DNA from: Betaproteobacteria bacterium
GTDB lineage: Bacteria > Pseudomonadota > Gammaproteobacteria > Burkholderiales > JAEUOS01
Assembly (NCBI GenBank): GCA_028292405.1
Contig: JAQGMJ010000076.1
Coordinates: 1-56,127 of the forward strand
Direction of reading: 5' to 3'
Length of the DNA stretch: 56,127 bases
Shown: one piece after another, positions 31,423 through 39,546 of the stretch
Layout: each line of letters opens with the position of its first letter
Position numbering within the stretch: the stretch's first letter is position 1
Translations under genes and position numbers: made by a program
Notes under the pieces: generated by a model
Databases searched by the model: none
What the model was told of the DNA's origin: nothing
The model's input: the letters and a program-made list of their open reading frames with translations, nothing else

Positions 31423-32211
31423 ATGAAAGTTAATGTCAACGGCATAAATATCAACTACTCCGTGCAAGGCGAAGGCCCCTGGGTGGTGCTGAGCCATTCC
31501 CTGGCCTGCGATTCGCGCATGTGGGAAAACGAAATCAAGGCGCTGTCGAAGCGCTACAAGGTGCTGGCCATCGATACCCGCGGCCACGGCGGCAGCGATG
31601 CGCCGGCGGGTGAGTACACCCTCGACACGCTGGCCGACGACGTCAAGGGCGTGTTCGACGCGCTCGGGGTCAAGGACGCGCACTGGATCGGCCTGTCGAT
31701 GGGCGGCATCATCGCGCAGTACGCCGCGCTCAAGTACCCGGGCATTTTCAAGAGCATGGTGCTGGCCGACACCACCAGCGGCTACGCGCCGAACGCCGCC
31801 GCCATGTGGGCCGAGCGCGTGGCCAACGTGCGCGCCAAGGGCATAGCCGCGATCGTCCAGGGCACGCTGGAGCGCTGGTTCACCGAGCCTTTCCGCAAGG
31901 CCCACCCGGAAGTGATCGACAAGGTCGGCGGCTGGATCGCCCAGACTCCGGAAAACGGCTTTTGCGGCTGCGCCGCCGCGCTGCCGAAGATCGCCGTCAC
32001 CGCGCGCCTGGCCGAACTCAAGGTGCCGACGCTGGTGATCTGCGGCGAGCAGGACATGGGCACGCCGCCGGCGATGGCGCAGGCGATTCACCAGAACCTG
32101 CCGGGCGCCGAACTGGTGATGATTCCGAACGCCGCCCACCTGTCGAACATGGAACAGCCGGCTGCCTTCCTGGCGGCGGTGGAGAAGTTCTACGCGCGCA
32201 TCGGCGCGTAA
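31423..32211 (+). CDS. Alpha/beta hydrolase, 3-oxoadipate enol-lactonase-like
   Basis: The 262-residue hydrolase resembles PcaD-type lactonases. It has the 'LSHSLACDSRMWENEI' oxyanion region, 'IDTRGHGGSD', the nucleophile in 'IGLSMGGIIAQYAAL', the acid in 'CGEQDMGTPP' and His in 'NAAHLSNMEQP'. PcaD hydrolyses 3-oxoadipate enol-lactone, but no other beta-ketoadipate genes are nearby, so a different lactone or ester may be its substrate. A cupin gene follows after 18 bp and is probably co-transcribed. A GGTGGAGA ribosome site precedes the ATG. Confidence 0.85.
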   Translation: MKVNVNGININYSVQGEGPWVVLSHSLACDSRMWENEIKALSKRYKVLAIDTRGHGGSDAPAGEYTLDTLADDVKGVFDALGVKDAHWIGLSMGGIIAQYAALKYPGIFKSMVLADTTSGYAPNAAAMWAERVANVRAKGIAAIVQGTLERWFTEPFRKAHPEVIDKVGGWIAQTPENGFCGCAAALPKIAVTARLAELKVPTLVICGEQDMGTPPAMAQAIHQNLPGAELVMIPNAAHLSNMEQPAAFLAAVEKFYARIGA

Positions 32212-32229
32212 AACCGGAAGGGTTGCGCC

Positions 32230-32811
32230 ATGAAGACCGTCCGTATCGACGATTCCACCATGGCGCGCCGCGTTGCGCGCTACCGCGAACTGGAACCTTT
32301 GCCGGTGCAGATGAACCCGCGCATTCCGCAGGCGGCGCGCGACGTGGTCTACGCGCGCAAGCTGCTGTCGGTGATCGGCCTGGATGCAGCCGCCGGCTCC
32401 GACTCGCCCATCAACGCCAACGCGCCGATCACCGGCGCCGGCGGCATCACGATCACCTACGCGGTGTGCCCGCCGGGCCAGGGCCCTTCGCTGCACAGCC
32501 ACCTCGCCACCTACGAGACTTTCACGGTGATGCAGGGGCGCTTCGAGGTGACGTGGAACGACAACGGCGAAAACCGCATCGAGCTTGATCTGTTCGACAC
32601 GATTTCGGTTCCGCCCGGCGTGTGCCGGGCGTTTCGCAACATCGGCAGCGGCGATGGCGTGCTGCAGGTGATCATTTCCGGCGGCGTGCACGACCGCCGC
32701 GACATCGACTTCGCCGAGGCCTCGGCGCGGCAGATCGAAGCCGCCGGGCCGGGCATGCTCGACGAGTTCAAGAAGGTGGGCTTTACCTTCACCGCGGGCG
32801 AAGACCGGTAG
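32230..32811 (+). CDS. Cupin-domain protein
   Basis: The 193-residue protein has one cupin barrel at about residues 70-150. The first motif is 'GPSLHSHLATYETFTVMQGRFEV' (metal-binding His, His and Glu positions) and the second is 'ISVPPGVCRAFRNIGSGDG'. In the second motif the usual His is replaced (Cys-Arg), so metal binding may be incomplete. The role is unknown; it could be a small dioxygenase, isomerase or sensor working with the upstream hydrolase. Its 3' end converges on the minus-strand binding-protein gene after 14 bp. Confidence 0.8.
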   Translation: MKTVRIDDSTMARRVARYRELEPLPVQMNPRIPQAARDVVYARKLLSVIGLDAAAGSDSPINANAPITGAGGITITYAVCPPGQGPSLHSHLATYETFTVMQGRFEVTWNDNGENRIELDLFDTISVPPGVCRAFRNIGSGDGVLQVIISGGVHDRRDIDFAEASARQIEAAGPGMLDEFKKVGFTFTAGEDR

Positions 32812-32825
32812 GCGCTTTTGTTTCG

Positions 32826-33854
32826 CTAGCCGCCAGTCCGGCCCGCGCGGATGGCGTCGTTGTAATAGCTCTCGTCGATGTATTTCGACGCCTCGCCCAT
32901 GGGCTTTTTCGGCTCGCCATATTCGGCGCGCAGCTCGATCACCTTGCGCACGCCGGGCAGGCTCAGCCTGGCTTCGCGCTGCAGGCCGTCGCTGCCGTTA
33001 AGCAACGAGCCGTAAGCGCCTTCGGCCTGCGCGGGCGTGATGCCGGCCAGGTGCTTCTGGTAGATCGCCAGCGCCGCTGCCTTGTTTTCCGGATTGAACA
33101 GCCAGTCCATTGCCGCCTTGTAGCCGCGGATGAAAGAGAGCAGCCTCTGCTGGTTCTGCTTCGCCCAGGCGCGGCTGGCCATGCCGGAGAGCTGCTGGTA
33201 AGGGCCGAGGTCGCGGCCGACATCGGCCAGGGGTTTGTACCCACGGGACAGCGGCCCGAGATCGGAAGGCGCATTGACCATGGTGGCGGCGACCTTGTTT
33301 TGCTGCAGGGCCTCGACTCGGGCGACGGTGCTGCCGATGCGGTCGAACTTGTAGTCGTCGTTACCCAGGCCCCCTTGTTGCAGCAGCTTGCGCATCGCCA
33401 GCACGTAGCCGGTGGCGGCAGCGTCGACGCCGAGGGTCTTGCCCTTGAGGTCGGCGATGCTCTTGATCTCCGGATTGGCCATCAGGCGCAGGCCGCCGAT
33501 GCCGCCGCCCATGAAGGCGAAAAAGTCGGGAGTGCGCGTCAGTGCCGCTTCGCCCTGGTCTTCCTGGTAGGCCACCACGTTGTCGAAGGTGGTCATGGCG
33601 ATGTCGAACTTGCCCTCCAACATGCCGGTGACCTGGAACACCGAGTTGGGCGTGGTGGTGATGTTCACCGCCAGAGCGTTGCGTTCGAACATGCCCTGCT
33701 CCTGCGCCACCCACAGCGGCCAGTTGACGCCGCCGCCGAAGACGATGAGGTTGAGCGGGCGCGCGGCCTGGGCGTGGGCGCCGTTCACGCCCATGCCCAG
33801 AGCGACAACTGCAAGCAGAGTGGCCAGCAGGCGCCGGCGATGAAACATGCGCAT
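32826..33854 (-). CDS. NitT/TauT-type ABC transporter substrate-binding protein
   Basis: The 342-residue product has an Arg-rich n-region and hydrophobic signal peptide (MRMFHRRRLLATLLAVVAL, cleavage near AHAQ). A periplasmic binding fold of the SsuA/TauA/ThiY kind follows: 'WPLWVAQEQGMFERNALAV', 'FDIAMTTFDNVVAYQ', 'DLKGKTLGVDAAATGYVLAM' and 'GYKAAMDWLFNP'. The ligand is unknown, and no permease or ATPase gene is adjacent. ATG 33854 is chosen because GAGGAGA lies nine bases upstream; an in-frame start at 33902 has no such site. Confidence 0.87.
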   Translation of the reverse strand: MRMFHRRRLLATLLAVVALGMGVNGAHAQAARPLNLIVFGGGVNWPLWVAQEQGMFERNALAVNITTTPNSVFQVTGMLEGKFDIAMTTFDNVVAYQEDQGEAALTRTPDFFAFMGGGIGGLRLMANPEIKSIADLKGKTLGVDAAATGYVLAMRKLLQQGGLGNDDYKFDRIGSTVARVEALQQNKVAATMVNAPSDLGPLSRGYKPLADVGRDLGPYQQLSGMASRAWAKQNQQRLLSFIRGYKAAMDWLFNPENKAAALAIYQKHLAGITPAQAEGAYGSLLNGSDGLQREARLSLPGVRKVIELRAEYGEPKKPMGEASKYIDESYYNDAIRAGRTGG

Positions 33855-34312
33855 CTTTGTATGTCTCCTCAATTCATTGTTTTTTCGGGCTTCCCGTAGC
33901 ATTTACGTGTAGGACTGACGGGTGCCCAAGATTTGCCATTTGCGACGGGAATGTGCTGTCGGCAATGCGCTTACTTGATCTGTCAGCGCACTTCCCCATC
34001 TATTGTCTGCCTGATTTTTTAACTAATCGCATGTTTCGGCACGCGGTACAAAAACGTGATGAATTCGACAATTTTTGTTGCCCAGAGAGACATCCCGTGC
34101 ATTTATGCAACTACCGACACATGTTTTAACAAATATTGTATCTCCGCTTTGCCGTCTCGGACGTTATATCCATCAGGGCCTTGGTTTTGCTCCCTTGAAA
34201 TTCACCCCATGGCCCAGATATTGCTGTTAAGAGTTGAAGAGAACGAAGAGCGGAAGTCGCATGCAGCCGTGGTTTCCGCATCCATGCAGCACCAAGTTTT
34301 CCAGGAGTTCAC
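33855..34312. other. AT-rich divergent intergenic region
   Basis: These 458 bp separate the binding-protein gene (minus) from the DUF3567 gene (plus) and are clearly less GC-rich than the rest, especially 33990-34160. They should contain both promoters; TTTAACAAATATTGTAT near 34124-34140 is a possible part. A short frame at 34056-34316 has atypical composition, no ribosome site and no recognisable similarity, so I do not call it. The start of the downstream gene has a good AGGAG site at 34301-34305. Confidence 0.5.
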
Positions 34313-34621
34313 ATGAACACCGACGTGATCAACGAGTCTCCTCCCATCGCGCTGCAAGCCGATGTCGCGACCCAGGTGCTGTTCAACAGCCCGCATTACT
34401 ACGTCGCCGAGATCTCCCTGCAGCCCAACCTGTTGGGCTTTGAAGTGGTCGACAAGTTTACCGGCCGCGGCGCCTTTATCGGTGGCGCGGTGGCCGAGAG
34501 CATGCGCGAGTCCTTCCAGGCCCTGGTGGCCGATCATGAAGGTACGGTGACCGCCGAAGAAGTCGATGAATTCATCGGCGGTTACGACGCCCTGCTGCTG
34601 CAACGCGTGGTGTACCACTAA
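34313..34621 (+). CDS. DUF3567 family protein
   Basis: The 102-residue protein matches DUF3567, a family confined to betaproteobacteria. Features are 'VLFNSPHYYVAEI', 'GFEVVDKFTGRGAFIGGAVAESMRESFQALV', 'VDEFIGGYDALLLQRVVYH'. No function is known. It lacks membrane or signal sequences. An AGGAG site six bases before the ATG supports the start, and a strong terminator follows, so it is a single-gene unit. Confidence 0.85.
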   Translation: MNTDVINESPPIALQADVATQVLFNSPHYYVAEISLQPNLLGFEVVDKFTGRGAFIGGAVAESMRESFQALVADHEGTVTAEEVDEFIGGYDALLLQRVVYH

Positions 34622-34680
34622 GCTGCGCGGCAGTACCGAGGCGGTCCGCGCACGCGGAGTACAATGACGCCTCCCGAACC

Positions 34681-34712
34681 AACGCCCGGGCCTTCCCGGG
34701 CGTTGTTTTTTT
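34681..34712 (+). terminator. Rho-independent terminator of the DUF3567 gene
   Basis: AACGCCCGGG (34681-34690) pairs perfectly with CCCGGGCGTT (34695-34704) around CCTT, followed by G and seven T. Confidence 0.92.
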
Positions 34713-34831
34713 GGAGCGCCGCAAGCCGGCGCCGCACGCAAAGGCAAATAGCCGTAGCGCTGCGTAAAAGAATGCGGGCCCGGCCGTTTCGCCGCAACCA
34801 CTGCGGCCCCGTAGCCCGCACCGGTGTCATC

Positions 34832-36109
34832 ATGTCCGCCGCCTCATCTGCCATCCCGTCTGCTGCTTCCTCCCACGCGCCGCCTTCCGCCGGCGCTGCC
34901 TTCGCCGATCGCCGCTCTTTCGTGCTGACGCTGGCGGCATTGTCGATGCTCGGGCCGTTTTCGATCGACACCTTCCTGCCTTCGCTGATCGAGCTGCAGT
35001 CCGCGCTGCATACTTCGGCGCTGCAGGCGCAGCAGGCGCTGTCGTCCTATCTGCTGGGTTTCGCGCTGATGAGCTTGTGGCACGGCGCAATCTCGGACGC
35101 CTTCGGGCGCCGGCCGGTGATCATCGTCTCGCTGTTCGTCTACATCGCAGCGGCGATCGTCTGCACTTTCGCGCCGAGCATCCAGGTGCTGATCGCCGCG
35201 CGCCTGGTGCAGGGCCTCGCCGGCGGCGCGGGCATGATCGTGGCGCGCGCCATCATCCGCGACTGCTTCGAGGGCGTGCGAGCGCTGCAGTTGATGGCGA
35301 CGATGATGCAGATCTTTTCCATCGCGCCGGCGATCGCGCCGATCATCGGCGGCTACCTGCAGAGCGGCTATGGCTGGCGCTCGGTGTTTGCCTTCATGCT
35401 GGTCAACGCGCTGCTGGTGCTGGCCTGGGTGTGGCGCGCGCTGCCGGAAACGCTGCCGCCGCACGCACGCCATCCGCTGCATCCGGCAACGCTGGCGAAG
35501 TCGTACTGGCGCGTATTCACCCGCATGGAGTTCCAGTTGCTCGCGGGATTGATCGGCATCAGTTTTTCCAGCCTGTTCCTTTACATCACCGCCTCGCCGG
35601 TGTTCATGATCCGGCACCTGCACCTGACCGAGACCGACTTCGGCAAGCTGTTCCTGCCGGTGATCGGCGGCATGGTGCTGGGCTCGATGACGGCCAGCCG
35701 CCTGGCGGGCAAGGTGGCGCAGCGCCGCCTGATGAGCGCCGGCTTCGTCTTGATGGGCGTGGGCGTGGCGCTCAACCTGGCGCTGCAATACACGCTGGCG
35801 CCGCAACTGGCGCCGGGAACTTGGCTGACCTTCGTCTGCATCGCGCCGCTCGGCCTGATGGCCTTCGGCCAGGCGGTGCTCGCGCCCTCGGCGCAAATGA
35901 TGGTGATGGACCTCTACCCGGCGCAGCGCGGGCTGATGTCGTCCTGCCAGGGCTTCACCCACCTGATGGTGTCGACCGTCACCGCCGGCATCATTTCGCC
36001 GCTGGTGGCCGACACCTTGCAGCACTTGGTGCTGACGAGCGCCGCCTTTTTCGGTGTGGCGCTGCTGTTGTGGCTCAGTTACCTGGCGCTGCACCGGCGC
36101 ACGCGGTAG
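34832..36109 (+). CDS. Bcr/CflA-type multidrug exporter (MFS)
   Basis: The 425-residue transporter has the twelve-helix pattern of the major facilitator superfamily, Bcr/CflA branch. The first helix is 'TLAALSMLGPFSIDTFLPSL', typical of this branch, followed by loop 2-3 motif A 'GAISDAFGRRPVIIVSLFVY' and the antiporter-like 'RLVQGLAGGAGMIVARAIIRD'. It exports drugs or metabolites in exchange for protons. ATG 34832 fits the family; about 27 residues before the first helix are Ala/Ser-rich. The frame extends to 34664 across the preceding terminator, which rules out that start. Confidence 0.9.
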   Translation: MSAASSAIPSAASSHAPPSAGAAFADRRSFVLTLAALSMLGPFSIDTFLPSLIELQSALHTSALQAQQALSSYLLGFALMSLWHGAISDAFGRRPVIIVSLFVYIAAAIVCTFAPSIQVLIAARLVQGLAGGAGMIVARAIIRDCFEGVRALQLMATMMQIFSIAPAIAPIIGGYLQSGYGWRSVFAFMLVNALLVLAWVWRALPETLPPHARHPLHPATLAKSYWRVFTRMEFQLLAGLIGISFSSLFLYITASPVFMIRHLHLTETDFGKLFLPVIGGMVLGSMTASRLAGKVAQRRLMSAGFVLMGVGVALNLALQYTLAPQLAPGTWLTFVCIAPLGLMAFGQAVLAPSAQMMVMDLYPAQRGLMSSCQGFTHLMVSTVTAGIISPLVADTLQHLVLTSAAFFGVALLLWLSYLALHRRTR

Positions 36110-36126
36110 CGGGCCGCCAGAACGCG

Positions 36127-36516
36127 CTACATCTGCTCCCAGGGCAGGCCATCGCGGCGCCAGCCGTTAACGCCGTTGCGGTGATGCTGCGGGTCGAGTT
36201 CGCCCTCGAAGCCGTAGAGCACGTTGACGACGTCGGCGAAGCCGGCCGCCTCCAGCGCCTCGCCGGCGTGGACGGAACGGTTGCCGGAACGGCAGATCAA
36301 CACTACCGGCCGGCCTTTCGCGCCGGCTTCACGCAGCACTTCGTCGGCGAACTTGTCGTTCACCTCCCAGTCCGGCGCCTCTTGCCAGGCAATATGCGAG
36401 GCTCCGACCGGATGTCCAACATAAAAAAACTCCATCTCCGTGCGGCAATCGACGAACAGCGCCTCGGGATGCGCCTGCAAGTAGGCGTGGGTTTCTTTCG
36501 GGGTCAGATGCTTCAT
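36127..36516 (-). CDS. Rhodanese-like sulfurtransferase domain protein
   Basis: The 129-residue single-domain rhodanese has 'FVDCRTEMEFFYVGHPVGASHIAW' and the active-site loop 'VVLICRSGNRSVHAGEAL', whose Cys carries the persulfide. It would transfer sulfur to an unknown acceptor. ATG 36516 is chosen over a TTG at 36522. A TATAAC element lies just upstream and no ribosome site is seen, so the message may have a very short leader. It converges with the exporter across 17 bp. Confidence 0.85.
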   Translation of the reverse strand: MKHLTPKETHAYLQAHPEALFVDCRTEMEFFYVGHPVGASHIAWQEAPDWEVNDKFADEVLREAGAKGRPVVLICRSGNRSVHAGEALEAAGFADVVNVLYGFEGELDPQHHRNGVNGWRRDGLPWEQM

Positions 36517-36848
36517 GCGCAATGGTTATAAAGAGGCTGGACCTGAGCCATGAATTAGTAATAAATTATAGACTGATGGTGCGAGCCAGTTAATACGCTT
36601 TGTGCATTAGCTAACGCATGCGCGTAGAAGCTTCGCTGAAACGGAGCATGATTTTTGTGCGTTAGCCGAACTCGAGTGGCCATAGCGCGTGGATTGACGC
36701 ATAACACTGGACATGCGCGACAAAGCTGACATAATCAGCGCCGGAAAAAGCGGCCGCCAGACCCTGACAACAGCTACGACCTCAGCGCGCCGACCGCCAC
36801 GCCAACCGGCACGCGCGTGCCGACATTCAAAAATACAAGGTGAGACAG
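36517..36848. promoter_or_regulatory. Divergent region with 13-bp direct repeats
   Basis: This 332-bp gap lies between the rhodanese (minus) and the Bug receptor (plus). TTTGTGCATTAGC (36599-36611) recurs as TTTGTGCGTTAGC (36654-36666), start to start 55 bp apart, about five helical turns. That could bring two regulator molecules to one face of the DNA. An AT-rich patch (36554-36572) precedes them. No gene is visible. Confidence 0.45.
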
Positions 36849-37826
36849 ATGACAAAAAGTACGTTCAACATGCTGCTGGCAGCGGGCGCGACCGCCCTGG
36901 CCCTGGTTTCCGGCGCCGCCCAGGCGCAAGCCTTCCCGAATCGCCCGGTGCGGGTGATCATTTCCTTTACCGCCGGCAGCTCGACCGACATCGTCGGCCG
37001 CGTGGTGTTCGAAAAAGTGGCGCGCGAATGGGGCCAGCCGGTGGTGTTCGACAACCGCGGCGGCGCCGGCGGCTCGATCGGCGCCAACGCGGTGGTCACC
37101 GCGCAGCCGGACGGCTACACCCTGCTGATCGACTCGGCGGCGCACTCGATCACCCCCGCGATGTACGCCAAGCTGCCCTACGACACGCTGAAGGACTTCA
37201 CCGATATCGCCGGCCTGGCGATCCAGCCCAACGTGCTGGTGGTGCCGCTCAACTCGCCCTACAAGACCCTGATGGACCTGGTCAATGGCGCCAAGGCCAA
37301 GCCCGGCTCGATCAACTTCGCTTCCGCCGGCGTGGGCAGCGGCACCCACCTGAACCTGGAAAAATTCATCAACGCCGCCAACATCAAGGTCACGCACGTC
37401 CCCTACAAGGGCACGCCGGAAGTGCTGGCCAACCTGCTCTCCGGTTCGGTGGACGCTTACTGGGGCCCGATCTCGGCCACCATGTCGCAAGTCACCGGCG
37501 GCAAGCTGCGCGCCCTGGCCGTTTCCACGCCAAAGCGCAGCAGCCAGCTGCCCGACCTGCCCACCACCGGCGAAGCCGGCGTGCCCAACGCCGATGCGCC
37601 GCTGTGGTTCGGCGTGTGGGGTCCCAAGGGCATGTCGCACGATCTCACCAACAAGATCGCCGCCGACGTGCACAAGGCGCTGATCGACCCCGAGGTGAAG
37701 AGCAAGCTCGGCGCGCTGGGCAACGACGTGATGGACATGTCGCCGACCGAATTCAGCAAGTTTGTCCGCGAGGAAATCGTGACCTACGGCAAGCTGATCA
37801 AGGCTGCCGGCATTACGCCGCAGTAA
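36849..37826 (+). CDS. Bug-family (TctC-like) tripartite tricarboxylate transporter binding protein
   Basis: The 325-residue product has a signal peptide (MTKSTFNMLLAAGATALALV, cleavage near AQAQA). The Bug-family periplasmic fold follows: 'FPNRPVRVIISFTAGSSTDI', 'VVFDNRGGAGGSIGANAV', 'INFASAGVGSGTHLNLE', 'VTHVPYKGTPEVLANLL' and 'LPDLPTTGEAGVP'. Bug receptors bind carboxylates or amides; the ligand here is unknown. No TctA/TctB permease is adjacent, as is common for the many orphan Bug genes in Burkholderiales. AAGGTGAG precedes ATG 36849. Downstream is an unusual repeat-expanded terminator. Confidence 0.9.
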   Translation: MTKSTFNMLLAAGATALALVSGAAQAQAFPNRPVRVIISFTAGSSTDIVGRVVFEKVAREWGQPVVFDNRGGAGGSIGANAVVTAQPDGYTLLIDSAAHSITPAMYAKLPYDTLKDFTDIAGLAIQPNVLVVPLNSPYKTLMDLVNGAKAKPGSINFASAGVGSGTHLNLEKFINAANIKVTHVPYKGTPEVLANLLSGSVDAYWGPISATMSQVTGGKLRALAVSTPKRSSQLPDLPTTGEAGVPNADAPLWFGVWGPKGMSHDLTNKIAADVHKALIDPEVKSKLGALGNDVMDMSPTEFSKFVREEIVTYGKLIKAAGITPQ

Positions 37827-37835
37827 ATAGGTACG

Positions 37836-37967
37836 GCACAAAACAAAACACCGGCAATGCCGGCGCCCGAAAGTAAAACACCGGCAATGCCGGCGCCCGA
37901 AAGTAAACACCGGCAATGCCGGCGCCCGAAAGTAAAACACCGGCAATGCCGGCGTTTTGTTTTGCCA
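37836..37967. repeat. 30-bp tandem repeat inside a bidirectional terminator
   Basis: CCGGCAATGCCGG followed by CGCCCGAAAGTAAAACA repeats three times (37851-37880, 37881-37909 with one A missing, 37910-37939), plus a fourth partial unit (37940-37954). The block is bracketed by complementary arms AAAACAAAAC + (A/G)CCGGC (37840-37855 and 37948-37963). Removing two or three units leaves a simple A-stem-T hairpin, so it looks like a convergent terminator enlarged by duplication. Each unit carries its own 5-bp hairpin. Confidence 0.9.
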
Positions 37968-37977
37968 CACGCAGCTT

Positions 37978-39426
37978 TCAGCCAGCCAGGGTATACGCCG
38001 TTTTCACCGTTGTATAAAACTCCTTGGCGTAAGCGCCCTGCTCGCGCGGACCATAGGAAGAACCCTTGCGGCCGCCGAAGGGTACGTGATAGTCCACCCC
38101 CGCCGTCGGCAGGTTGACCATCACCATGCCGGCCTGCGAGTGGCGCTTGAAGTGGGTCGCGTACTTGAGCGAGGTGGTGGCGATGCCGGCGGACAAGCCG
38201 AAGGGCGTGTCGTTGGCGGTGGCCAGCGCCTCGTCGTAACTCTTGACGCGGATGATCGAGGCCACCGGCCCGAAAATCTCTTCGCGGTTGATGCGCATCG
38301 ACGGCGTGGTGTCGGTGAACAAGGCCGGCGAGAGAAAGTAGCCTTCGGCGGCGCGCTTCAGGCGCTCGCCGCCGATCACCAGCTTCGCGCCTTCCTGCTT
38401 GCCGGCTTCGATGTACATCAGATCTTGCTCGAGTTGCGCCTGCGACACCACCGGGCCGATGTCGGTGCCGGCGGCCAGCGCGTCGTCCACCTTCAGGTTT
38501 TTCATCCGCTCGGCCAGGGCCTCGACGAACATCGGGTAGATGCCTTCGGTGACGATCAGCCGGCTCGACGCCGTGCAACGCTGCCCGGTGGAAAAGAAGG
38601 CGCTTTGCGCGCACAGTTCGACCGCGGTCTTCAGGTCGGCATCATCGAGCACCACCTGCGGGTTCTTGCCGCCCATTTCCAGTTGCACCTTGGCCATGCG
38701 CGAGACGCAGGCCTGCGCCACATGCTGGCCCACCGATACCGAGCCGGTGAAGCTGATGCCGTCGATGCGGCGGTCGTTCAGCAGCGCCTCGCCGACCACG
38801 CTGCCACGGCCCATCACCAGGTTGAACACGCCGGCCGGAATGCCGGAGCGCGAAATGATTTCGGCCAGCGCCCAGGCGCAGCCCGGCACGAGATCAGCCG
38901 GCTTCATCACCACGCAGTTGCCGTAGGCCAGGGCCGGGGCGATCTTCCACGCCGGAATGGCGATCGGGAAATTCCAGGGCGTGATGATGCCGACCACGCC
39001 CAGCGGCTCGCGGGTGATTTCCACGCCGATGCCGGGGCGCACCGAAGGCAATACTTCACCGGAAAGACGCAGCACCTCACCGGCGAAGAATTTGAAAATC
39101 GCGCCGGCACGGCCGGCTTCGCCGATGCCCTCGGCGCGGGTCTTGCCCTCTTCGCGCGAGAGCAGCGCGCCCAGTTCTTCCTTGCGGGCGATGATTTCGT
39201 TGGCGATCTTGTCCAGCGCGTCGGAGCGCGCCTGGATGCTGCCGGTGGACCAGGCCGGAAAGGCTGCGCGCGCGGCGGCAATGGCGCTATCGACCTGCGC
39301 CGCGTCGGCCTGCACATACTCGCCGACCAGGTCGCCGAGATTGGAGGGATTGATGTTGCGGCTGGCGGCGCCCGCGCCGGTCCACTCGCCGTTGATGTAG
39401 TTCTGGTGCATCTTGGTCTCTGCCAT
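37978..39426 (-). CDS. NAD(P)-dependent aldehyde dehydrogenase, probably 2-oxoglutarate semialdehyde dehydrogenase
   Basis: The 482-residue enzyme is a class-1-like aldehyde dehydrogenase. It has the cofactor region 'GIITPWNFPIAIPAWKIAPAL', 'FTGSVSVGQHVA', the general-base Glu in 'QLEMGGKNPQVV' and the catalytic Cys in 'FFSTGQRCTASSRL'. Its place 120 bp downstream of kdgD indicates the final step of the aldarate pathway, oxidation of 2,5-dioxopentanoate to 2-oxoglutarate. GGAGAG five bases before the ATG supports the start. It probably shares the kdgD transcript, controlled by the upstream GntR-type operator. Confidence 0.9.
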   Translation of the reverse strand: MAETKMHQNYINGEWTGAGAASRNINPSNLGDLVGEYVQADAAQVDSAIAAARAAFPAWSTGSIQARSDALDKIANEIIARKEELGALLSREEGKTRAEGIGEAGRAGAIFKFFAGEVLRLSGEVLPSVRPGIGVEITREPLGVVGIITPWNFPIAIPAWKIAPALAYGNCVVMKPADLVPGCAWALAEIISRSGIPAGVFNLVMGRGSVVGEALLNDRRIDGISFTGSVSVGQHVAQACVSRMAKVQLEMGGKNPQVVLDDADLKTAVELCAQSAFFSTGQRCTASSRLIVTEGIYPMFVEALAERMKNLKVDDALAAGTDIGPVVSQAQLEQDLMYIEAGKQEGAKLVIGGERLKRAAEGYFLSPALFTDTTPSMRINREEIFGPVASIIRVKSYDEALATANDTPFGLSAGIATTSLKYATHFKRHSQAGMVMVNLPTAGVDYHVPFGGRKGSSYGPREQGAYAKEFYTTVKTAYTLAG

Positions 39427-39546
39427 ATCACTCTCCGTACTTTCCAGGCGCGGTAGCGCCTCATGCTCGGCTGGCGCAGATGTGCGCCTTCGTATCCAGC
39501 CTCTGCTTTTTTGTGCTTCTTGCGCCCGCTGGTCAGCCTTGCCGAT

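Noticed and set aside
31423..32811. Beta-ketoadipate pathway segment
   Set aside because: Only the PcaD-like hydrolase is suggestive; no pcaB, pcaC, pcaI/J or pcaF is present, so no pathway is claimed.
34056..34316. 86-codon open frame before the DUF3567 gene
   Set aside because: It has no ribosome site, unusual composition, lies in a promoter-like AT-rich gap and shows no recognisable family.
34844..36094. Minus-strand open frame of 416 codons
   Set aside because: Shadow of the Bcr/CflA exporter; extremely His/Arg/Gln-rich with no membrane or domain features.
37851..37954. CRISPR array
   Set aside because: The units are contiguous tandem copies without unique spacers, are bracketed by terminator arms, and no cas genes are nearby.
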